A stretch of 5,090 bases of DNA from assembly GCA_035455185.1 (NCBI GenBank), contig DATIFQ010000521.1, positions 1-5,090 of the forward strand, in the 5' to 3' direction. The notes below the pieces were generated by a model. It had not been told where the DNA came from. It searched no databases and saw nothing but the letters and a program-made list of their open reading frames with translations. A program made the translations under genes and the position numbers. Source of the stretch: JAEHDI01 sp035455185. GTDB taxonomy: Bacteria; Acidobacteriota; Terriglobia; Bryobacterales; Bryobacteraceae. This document shows positions 1 through 5,090 of this stretch, in pieces; the first letter of the stretch is position 1, and the number at the start of each line of letters is the position of its first letter.

Positions 1-1124
1 TGTTCGTGACCCGCTACCTCCAGTGGGACTTCGACAACAACCCGTTCTGCGGCCCGGCTGAGCAGCGCGGCTACTGTCACCCCGAGTCATTCAAGACAAT
101 CACCCATCTCCTCTACCGCAACAACCGCGACGGGACGTTCCAAGACGTATCGAAGGAGTCGGGCGTCGGCGCCGTACCGGGCTACGGGCTCGGCTGCGCG
201 TTCAACGATTACAACCATGACGGCTGGCCTGACCTGCTCGCCGCCAACGACAACGTCGCCCAGCAGCTTTTCAAGAATAACAGCGACGGCACGTTCGAAG
301 AGGTCGCGCTGCTGAACGGTCTCGCTTACAACGAAGACGGCGGAACTTTCTCCGGCATGGGAGTCGACTTCAATGACTTCAACAACGACGGCTGGCCGGA
401 TGTTTTTGTTGGCGCCCTCGCCAACGAACGCTACTCCCTCTTCCGCAATCAAAAGGGAAGCTTCACCTACGTCTCCGAGCCGACCGGCATAGGACTTATG
501 TCCAATCTCCACTCAGGGTGGGGGCTGAAGTTCATCGACTTCGACAACGACGGTTGGAAGGATCTGTTCGTAGCGCAGGGACACGTGATGGACACCATCG
601 AATACACGCGGCCGTCGACGAAGTACCTGGAGCCGATGATGTTGCTACGGAACGTTCGGGGTAAGTTCGAGGATGTCTCCAAGGGCCGCGGAACCGCGTT
701 CGAAACTCCGCGAGCATCGCGTGGCGCCGCCTTTGGCGACCTCGACAACGACGGCTGGCCCGACATCGCCGTCAGCGTGCTGAACGGACCGGCGGTCATT
801 CTTCGCAACGAGGGCGGGAACGGGAATCACTGGCTGATCATCAACGCAGTTGGGACGGTGAGCAATCGCGACGGGATTGGCGCCCGGGTGCGGATCGTCT
901 CGGAGTCGGGGCTGGAGCAGCACAGCATCGTGTCGCCGTGCGGGAGTTACCAGTCTTCCAATGACAGGCGAGTCCACTTCGGTCTTGGCAAGGACACGGC
1001 TGTCAAACTTGTCGAACTCACGTGGCCGAACGGGACGGTGCAGATGCTGGAGAACGTCAAAGCCGACCAGATCCTGACGGTGAAAGAACCGGAAGCGAAG
1101 CCGTCCGGAGGGGCCAGTCGATGA
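1..1124 (+). CDS. CRTAC1-like FG-GAP/VCBS repeat protein with ASPIC/UnbV domain, 5' end missing
   Basis: The reading frame is open from the first base (first full codon at 3, F1) to TGA at 1122-1124. It gives 373 residues, and the N-terminus lies upstream of the window. Four Ca-binding FG-GAP/VCBS loops are visible: NDYNHDGWPD (near 204-233), NDFNNDGWPD (372-401), IDFDNDGWKD (534-563) and GDLDNDGWPD (735-764). They are separated by LYRNN-DGTFQDVS-type strands, as in integrin-alpha-like beta-propellers. Roughly 825-1090 encodes an ASPIC/UnbV domain (GIGARVRI, SYQSSNDRRVHFGLG, LTWPNGTVQ). C16 and C25 form a C-x8-C pair conserved in the next gene and could make a disulfide in an exported protein. 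Aligned to that paralog, about 206 N-terminal residues are missing, including any signal peptide and the first repeats. Family members are usually exported and thought to bind ligands or partners; their biochemical role is mostly unknown. GTG at 6 is an internal valine, not a start. Family assignment is firm; function is not. Confidence 0.95.
   Translation, partial: FVTRYLQWDFDNNPFCGPAEQRGYCHPESFKTITHLLYRNNRDGTFQDVSKESGVGAVPGYGLGCAFNDYNHDGWPDLLAANDNVAQQLFKNNSDGTFEEVALLNGLAYNEDGGTFSGMGVDFNDFNNDGWPDVFVGALANERYSLFRNQKGSFTYVSEPTGIGLMSNLHSGWGLKFIDFDNDGWKDLFVAQGHVMDTIEYTRPSTKYLEPMMLLRNVRGKFEDVSKGRGTAFETPRASRGAAFGDLDNDGWPDIAVSVLNGPAVILRNEGGNGNHWLIINAVGTVSNRDGIGARVRIVSESGLEQHSIVSPCGSYQSSNDRRVHFGLGKDTAVKLVELTWPNGTVQMLENVKADQILTVKEPEAKPSGGASR
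1107..1113 (+). promoter_or_regulatory. Shine-Dalgarno sequence for the second CRTAC1-like gene
   Basis: GGAGGGG lies inside the last codons of the upstream gene. The core GGAGG (1107-1111) is nine bases before the ATG at 1121. This is strong and well spaced. It fixes the start of the downstream gene at 1121 rather than at an earlier in-frame codon. With the ATGA stop/start overlap it indicates translational coupling. Confidence 0.85.
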
Positions 1125-2875
1125 GAGGTGTGCTTGCGGCGAGTCTCGCGACGGGTCTCGTCGTCATTCTGGCGCAGCCGGTGTTCACGCAGATGATGGG
1201 CGGTGGGCGCACGGCGCAGCCCGCGCGGCCGCTTCCTCCGGGCATGAAGGCGCCCCAAGTGCGCTACGAGGACCTGGCGGCCAAGGCGGGGCTGAACGGC
1301 ATCAACGTGTCCGGCTCGGACAAGCAGCAGGCGTACATCGTCGAGAATACCGGCACCGGCGTGGCCATCTTCGATTTCGACAACGACGGGCTGATGGATC
1401 TGTTCTTTGTCAACGGCGACAGGTTTGACCGCAACCCGAACGCGCCGCCCACGCATCATCTGTACCGGAATCTCGGCGGTCTCCGCTTCGAAGACGTGAC
1501 AACGAAATCGGGCATCGCCCATACCGACTGGGGCCAGGGCGTATGCGCGGGCGACATCGACAACGACGGTTTCGTCGACCTCTACATCGGCTACTGGGGC
1601 CACAACGTCCTCTATCGGAATCAAGGCAACGGTACGTTTCGCGACGAGACAAAGGAGCGCGGCCTCGCCTCAACAAGCCGCCGGTGGGGAACCGGCTGCG
1701 CCTTTCTCGACTACGACCGCGATGGCAACCTCGACCTTTTCGTCGCCCACTACCTCGCCTTCGATCCCTCGAAAGTGGCAAAGCCGGGGGAGCCGGGTAG
1801 CTGTGTCTGGAAGGGTTTTCCAGTGGTTTGCGGGCCCATGGGTCTGCCGCCGGAGACGATGTCTCTCTATCACAACGAGGGCGGCGGAAAGTTCAGGGAC
1901 GTGACTGAGGCGTCTGGGGTCGGATCCGCGAAAGCCGCGGGCCTCTCCGTGCTGACAGCCGACTTCGACAACGACGGCTGGCTCGACGTGTATGTCACCG
2001 GCGACTCCACACCCAGCCTGCACTTCCTGAATCTACGCAACGGCAAGTTCGAGGAGGTGGGGCAGTTCACCGGCATCGCCTATAACGAAGACGGTCACGA
2101 ACAGTCCGGCATGGGCACGTCCGCGGGCGACTACGACCGCGACGGCAATCTGGATCTGGTTAAGACGAACTTCACGGACGATATCCCGAACCTCTACCGG
2201 AACATGGGGAACGGATCGTTCTCGGAGGTGACCGTCGCTGCAGGTATAGCGGTACATACGGAATACGTCAACTGGGGCACCGCGTTCCTTGACTTTGACC
2301 AGGACGGGTGGAAGGACATCTTTATCGTCAGCGGCCACGTGTACCCGGACATCGACATGCGAAACGTCGGGCAGAGTTTCAAGCAGCCGCGCCTGCTCTA
2401 CTGGAACCGCCGCGACGGGCAGTTCTTCGACATTTCCGCGCAAGGTGGTCCAGGGATTCTCGCGCGCCATTCCTCGCGCGGTATCGCACTCGGGGATCTG
2501 GACAATGACGGCGACCAGGAGATCGTGGTCGTCAACATGCACGAATCGCCGTCGCTGCTCAAGAATCTCGGCGAGAAGGGCAACTCGATTCTGATTCAGG
2601 CTCTGACCAAAACGGGGCGAGACGCGATCGGGGCGCGGCTGACGCTCACCGCTGGCGGGAAGAGTCAGGTAGATGAAGTCCGCAGCGGCGGCTTCTATGT
2701 TTCGCAAGGCGACTTCCGCGTCCACTTCGGGCTCGGCGGCGAGACCAAGGCCGATCTGAAGATCCGCTGGCCGGATGGTTCCACCGAGTCGTTCTCCGAC
2801 CTTCTCGCGGGCTACTGGGTGACTCTCCGGCAGGGCGCAGGTATCATGAAGACCCGAAAGCTCGGCAAGGAGTAG
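1121..2875 (+). CDS. Secreted CRTAC1-like FG-GAP/VCBS repeat protein with ASPIC/UnbV domain
   Basis: This complete gene encodes 584 residues. The start at 1121 is chosen because of the Shine-Dalgarno at 1107, the ATGA overlap with the upstream stop, and a signal peptide beginning at once (MRGVLAASLATGLVVILAQP). An in-frame extension back to 1022 would bury that signal behind 33 charged residues. Cleavage is probably around residues 18-24. Seven DxDxDG Ca-binding loops follow at about residues 85, 145, 197, 281, 337, 391 and 459. They read DFDNDGLMD, DIDNDGFVD, DYDRDGNLD, DFDNDGWLD, DYDRDGNLD, DFDQDGWKD and DLDNDGDQE, consistent with a seven-bladed propeller. Residues 488-571 are the ASPIC/UnbV domain (DAIGARLTL, GGFYVSQGDFRVHFGLGG, IRWPDGSTESF). 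C228 and C237 form the same C-x8-C pair as in the upstream paralog; C142 and C193 sit just before the second and third repeats. The protein is expected outside the cytoplasm and probably needs Ca. Such proteins are often annotated simply as CRTAC1 family; ligand and role are unknown. Confidence 0.96.
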   Translation: MRGVLAASLATGLVVILAQPVFTQMMGGGRTAQPARPLPPGMKAPQVRYEDLAAKAGLNGINVSGSDKQQAYIVENTGTGVAIFDFDNDGLMDLFFVNGDRFDRNPNAPPTHHLYRNLGGLRFEDVTTKSGIAHTDWGQGVCAGDIDNDGFVDLYIGYWGHNVLYRNQGNGTFRDETKERGLASTSRRWGTGCAFLDYDRDGNLDLFVAHYLAFDPSKVAKPGEPGSCVWKGFPVVCGPMGLPPETMSLYHNEGGGKFRDVTEASGVGSAKAAGLSVLTADFDNDGWLDVYVTGDSTPSLHFLNLRNGKFEEVGQFTGIAYNEDGHEQSGMGTSAGDYDRDGNLDLVKTNFTDDIPNLYRNMGNGSFSEVTVAAGIAVHTEYVNWGTAFLDFDQDGWKDIFIVSGHVYPDIDMRNVGQSFKQPRLLYWNRRDGQFFDISAQGGPGILARHSSRGIALGDLDNDGDQEIVVVNMHESPSLLKNLGEKGNSILIQALTKTGRDAIGARLTLTAGGKSQVDEVRSGGFYVSQGDFRVHFGLGGETKADLKIRWPDGSTESFSDLLAGYWVTLRQGAGIMKTRKLGKE

Positions 2876-2881
2876 ACGATT

Positions 2882-2901
2882 GCACAGCCTGAAGGCTGTG
2901 C
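2882..2901 (+). repeat. Perfect inverted repeat, 8-bp stem with TGAA loop
   Basis: GCACAGCC (2882-2889), loop TGAA (2890-2893) and GGCTGTGC (2894-2901) form a perfect GC-rich hairpin. It starts six bases after the stop codon of the second CRTAC1-like gene. No T-run follows, so it is not a classical Rho-independent terminator. It could be a 3'-end stabiliser, an attenuating hairpin, or one copy of a dispersed REP-like intergenic palindrome. The sequence shows the hairpin directly; its role is inferred. Only one copy lies in this window. Confidence 0.7.
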
Positions 2902-2923
2902 CACGGCCACTCGACAACCGAAG

Positions 2924-2929
2924 TACACT
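2924..2929 (+). promoter_or_regulatory. Possible -10 element before the glycosidase-like gene
   Basis: TACACT keeps the TA and final T of a sigma-70-type -10 hexamer (4 of 6 matches to TATAAT). It lies 11 bases before the ATG at 2941. Transcription would begin near 2936, leaving almost no leader. That would fit the absence of a clear Shine-Dalgarno upstream of this start. No convincing -35 hexamer is seen at the usual spacing. Chance occurrence is quite possible. Confidence 0.25.
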
Positions 2930-2940
2930 GGTTCGTCGAT

Positions 2941-5090
2941 ATGGATCTCAGTATGCAAAAGCCCTTATTCCGCCTGGCGGCGGCCGTCCTGCTCGCCGCT
3001 CTTTCCGCCCATGCCTACTATCCTCCGGTGGACACCGCGGGCCCGCTACGCGTCCGCATCCACGAACCGGCACTCGGCCTCTACGGCGCCGGCGGGCTTG
3101 CGCCTCTGAACCAGACCGGCGTGCCGTTCACCGTGACTGTGTCGATGGAGAACGAAGGAGAAACGGAACTGCGCGGCACGCTGCGGCTGACCGTCATCGA
3201 TCACTGGAAAGTCGAGCCTGCGACGCCTGTGCCGTTCGCCATCGACGGAAAGGGCAGGGGGAGCTTTCACTTCGGGGTCACCATTGGGGAAGGTACCGTG
3301 AACGCAGACTACCCGGTTCACGCGTACGCGGAATTCGAGCACCTCGGAAAGCGGATGGTGGCGCATCCCATCCTGCTGCTGACGCCGCGGCTTCCGAATC
3401 CACCGCGCGCCCGGCTGCCTATTGAGTGGAAGCCGGTCCCTGTTCCCGCAGTGGGAGCGATCGGCCTGTGGCGGCTTCCGGTGCATCGCGAATCGGCGCA
3501 AGTGGTATCAGGGGAGATGTTCGCGGGGATTACGGGCGCGGAGGTTTCCGAGAATGCCGGTCCGGTGCAATACGGCGCCCGGGTCGAACGCGGCGCCGCA
3601 CGCGAGGCCGTCTGCATGACTCTCGGCCCACGCCCACCGGCGTTTCGCGAATCGCTTGGTTTCGTGCGCGTGGAGTACCCGCTTCAGCTCCCGAAGACCC
3701 GCCCGATCTGCTTGCGGTTCGGCATCGGCGGGGACGCGACCTTCCGCGTCCGCGCGGCTGCGTTCGGCACGGCAGGCGGCGACGGACGCGTGGTCTTTGA
3801 GCGAACCGCCGCCGCGAAAGAATGGCAGGATGTGGAGGCTGACCTTGCCGGATTCGCCGGCCAGTCGATCCGGCTGCAACTCGAAGCGCATGGCAATCCC
3901 ACCGCGACGGAACGCGCTTGCTTCGCCGAGCCGTCGCTTGTGACCGGCACGCCGCCTGGGCCGCCGGCTTTTCCGCCGGCAGAGGGTCAGGAATCCAAGC
4001 TCCTCGGAGCCATCGAGCAGTCGGGAACGAAGTACGAAGTCCGGCTCTGGCCCGGCCGGCGCGGTCTCCTCGACTCCACTGTCGGTTTCGCCAGTGGCGA
4101 GAAGCGATTGCTGTTCCGTGGTTTTCGCGCGCGAGTGCTCGGGGATGCCCTTGAAGACTGGCGCTCCGCACAGGAGCTGACCGGCGTCAAGGAAGAGCGT
4201 ACCGCCGGCCGTTATCGAGTGCGGCACAGCTTTCGGGGCTGGGGCGACTCGTTCGATCTTCTCGGCGAGATTTGGACCGCGGACAACGTGCTCCGCGCGC
4301 GCTTCTGGCTCGAGAATGCTCCTCCCGCCAAACCATGGCTGAGCGTGCATATCGAGGAGATCGCTGCCGGCTCGTGGAGCGAGAAGGCGCCGCGCGTGTA
4401 CGCCGGCGTCGGGAACGTGATCGAGAATCCGCAGGCGTTCCAGATGGGCTTTGACGGCCACCGGCTGGCCTCGTCGTTTGTTGGCTTCGACTTCGCCAGC
4501 GGCGTCTCTCTTGTCCAGGCCGTTGACGTGCCGCCGGATCGTCTGGAAGTCGACCCTACGCGTAATGTTTACACGTTGAATACTCCTCACGCGCAGACCG
4601 TGACGTTTATTCCTTCTCGGGACGCCTGGGACGCCGCTATCGGCTGGCGCAAAGTTGCCGGACTCCGCGCGGCCGGCGGTGTGTCGAAGCTAGCTGGCCG
4701 GTTTGTCTTCGACCTGTGGGCCTTTGACCTCGGCTACGCCGGCGGCGCCAAGGCCCTTCAGCGCGCCTTTCGGTATGGAATGACGGATGCGGCCGTCGTG
4801 TGGCACAACTGGCAGCGCTGGGGTTACGACTACCGCCTCCCGGACATCTATCCACCCAACCCGAAGGGCGGAACGCCGGAGGAATTCGCCGAGCTGGCGC
4901 GTATCTGCCGCTCGAACGGAGTGCTTTTCGCTCCCCACGACAATTACATCGACTTTTATCCCGACGCCGACGACTTCAGCTTCGAAAAGATCGTGTTTCA
5001 GCGCGACGGCACTCCGCGGAAGGCCTGGTACCGCTCGGATCTGCTGGCGCAGTCCTACCGCTTCCGGCCCGATTGCGTGCGGCCCTATCT
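2941..5090 (+). CDS. Large exported glycosidase-like protein (possibly GH129/GH101-related), 3' end missing
   Basis: The frame is open for 716 full codons and runs off the window. ATG 2941 is the first start codon after the in-frame TGA at 2890; ATG 2953 (M5) is an alternative. Residues 1-25 form a signal peptide (QKPLFRLAAAVLLAALSAHA) with likely cleavage after AHA, so the protein is exported. Residues about 27-155 look like an Ig-like beta domain (PFTVTVSMENEGETELRG) and 160-334 like a jelly-roll, carbohydrate-binding type domain. A proline-rich linker (about 335-347) follows, then a long beta-sandwich to about 580. From there GRFVFDLW (586-593), WHNWQRWGYDYRLPD (621-635), HDNYIDFYPDA (666-676), AWY (695-697) and SYRFRPD (705-711) look like the first strands of a TIM barrel. 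This order and these motifs recall glycosidases grouped as GH129/GH101-related, which cleave alpha-linked N-acetylgalactosamine. I assign this from memory of the family, without a search, and substrate is not established. Catalytic Asp/Glu would lie beyond the window end. Being a gene is near certain; the enzymatic class is moderate. Confidence 0.8.
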   Translation, partial: MDLSMQKPLFRLAAAVLLAALSAHAYYPPVDTAGPLRVRIHEPALGLYGAGGLAPLNQTGVPFTVTVSMENEGETELRGTLRLTVIDHWKVEPATPVPFAIDGKGRGSFHFGVTIGEGTVNADYPVHAYAEFEHLGKRMVAHPILLLTPRLPNPPRARLPIEWKPVPVPAVGAIGLWRLPVHRESAQVVSGEMFAGITGAEVSENAGPVQYGARVERGAAREAVCMTLGPRPPAFRESLGFVRVEYPLQLPKTRPICLRFGIGGDATFRVRAAAFGTAGGDGRVVFERTAAAKEWQDVEADLAGFAGQSIRLQLEAHGNPTATERACFAEPSLVTGTPPGPPAFPPAEGQESKLLGAIEQSGTKYEVRLWPGRRGLLDSTVGFASGEKRLLFRGFRARVLGDALEDWRSAQELTGVKEERTAGRYRVRHSFRGWGDSFDLLGEIWTADNVLRARFWLENAPPAKPWLSVHIEEIAAGSWSEKAPRVYAGVGNVIENPQAFQMGFDGHRLASSFVGFDFASGVSLVQAVDVPPDRLEVDPTRNVYTLNTPHAQTVTFIPSRDAWDAAIGWRKVAGLRAAGGVSKLAGRFVFDLWAFDLGYAGGAKALQRAFRYGMTDAAVVWHNWQRWGYDYRLPDIYPPNPKGGTPEEFAELARICRSNGVLFAPHDNYIDFYPDADDFSFEKIVFQRDGTPRKAWYRSDLLAQSYRFRPDCVRPY

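Noticed and set aside
1022..1120. Earlier in-frame start that would lengthen the second CRTAC1-like protein by 33 residues
   Set aside because: The extension is charged, overlaps the ASPIC/UnbV coding end of the upstream gene by 100 bases and hides the signal peptide. The strong Shine-Dalgarno at 1107 supports 1121.
1..1124. First gene as a degraded or N-terminally truncated pseudogene
   Set aside because: The frame is open at base 1 and continues upstream coding sense (LFVTRYLQWDF), matching the paralog. The missing part is explained by the window edge, and no internal stop or frameshift is seen.
2882..2901. Rho-independent terminator
   Set aside because: The hairpin is good, but the bases after it (CACGGCCACTCG) have no T-run. 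It is reported as an inverted repeat instead.
2033..2917. Long open frame on the minus strand opposite the second CRTAC1-like gene
   Set aside because: Its product has repeated hydrophobic VVVEV-like runs that are simply the antisense reading of the DNDGW repeats. It has no independent support.
2880..3425. Open frame from a TTG at 2880 on the + strand
   Set aside because: It begins inside the hairpin region, and its Arg-rich translation overlaps the signal-peptide gene starting at 2941 in another frame. It has no ribosome binding site.
3508..4590. Long open frame on the minus strand (360 codons) opposite the glycosidase-like gene
   Set aside because: It lies wholly opposite a + strand gene with a signal peptide and recognisable motifs. 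The translation is Arg/Ala-rich without a coherent domain. Long antisense frames are common in GC-rich coding DNA.

Overview
The window is GC-rich and tightly packed. Everything supportable reads on the + strand: three protein-coding genes and one short intergenic spacer (2876-2940). There are no RNA genes, CRISPR arrays, transposase genes or attachment sites. Two secreted FG-GAP/VCBS proteins with C-terminal ASPIC/UnbV domains (the bacterial CRTAC1-like family), next to a large exported glycosidase-like protein, fit an environmental Gram-negative with a large genome. My best guess is Acidobacteriota (Bryobacterales/Solibacter-like), with Planctomycetota or Verrucomicrobiota as alternatives. 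This is an inference from gene content and base composition only; no taxonomic marker is present.

Layout: positions 1-1124 hold the 3' two-thirds of a CRTAC1-like gene whose start lies before the window. Its TGA stop overlaps the ATG of the second gene (1121-2875) in an ATGA junction. A strong Shine-Dalgarno sequence lies inside the end of the first gene, so the two are almost certainly co-transcribed and translationally coupled. They are paralogs: from the third Ca-binding repeat onward they align almost end to end, sharing a C-x8-C pair, a YNEDG...SGMG segment and the ASPIC/UnbV tail.

A 65-base spacer follows, containing a perfect 8-bp inverted repeat with a TGAA loop and then a -10-like hexamer close to the next start codon. 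The third gene (2941 to beyond 5090) stays open for 716 codons. It encodes a signal peptide, two beta-rich accessory domains, a larger beta-sandwich and the beginning of a probable TIM barrel. The barrel motifs (WHNWQRWGYDYRLPD, HDNYIDFYPDA) recall the GH129/GH101-related glycosidase group. The part expected to carry the catalytic acids lies outside the window.

Together the genes suggest an exported, surface or periplasmic set: two Ca-dependent beta-propeller proteins that may bind ligands or partners, and a probable glycan-degrading enzyme. A functional link between the propeller pair and the enzyme rests on adjacency alone. I do not see clear evidence of a new defence, mobile or regulatory system here.
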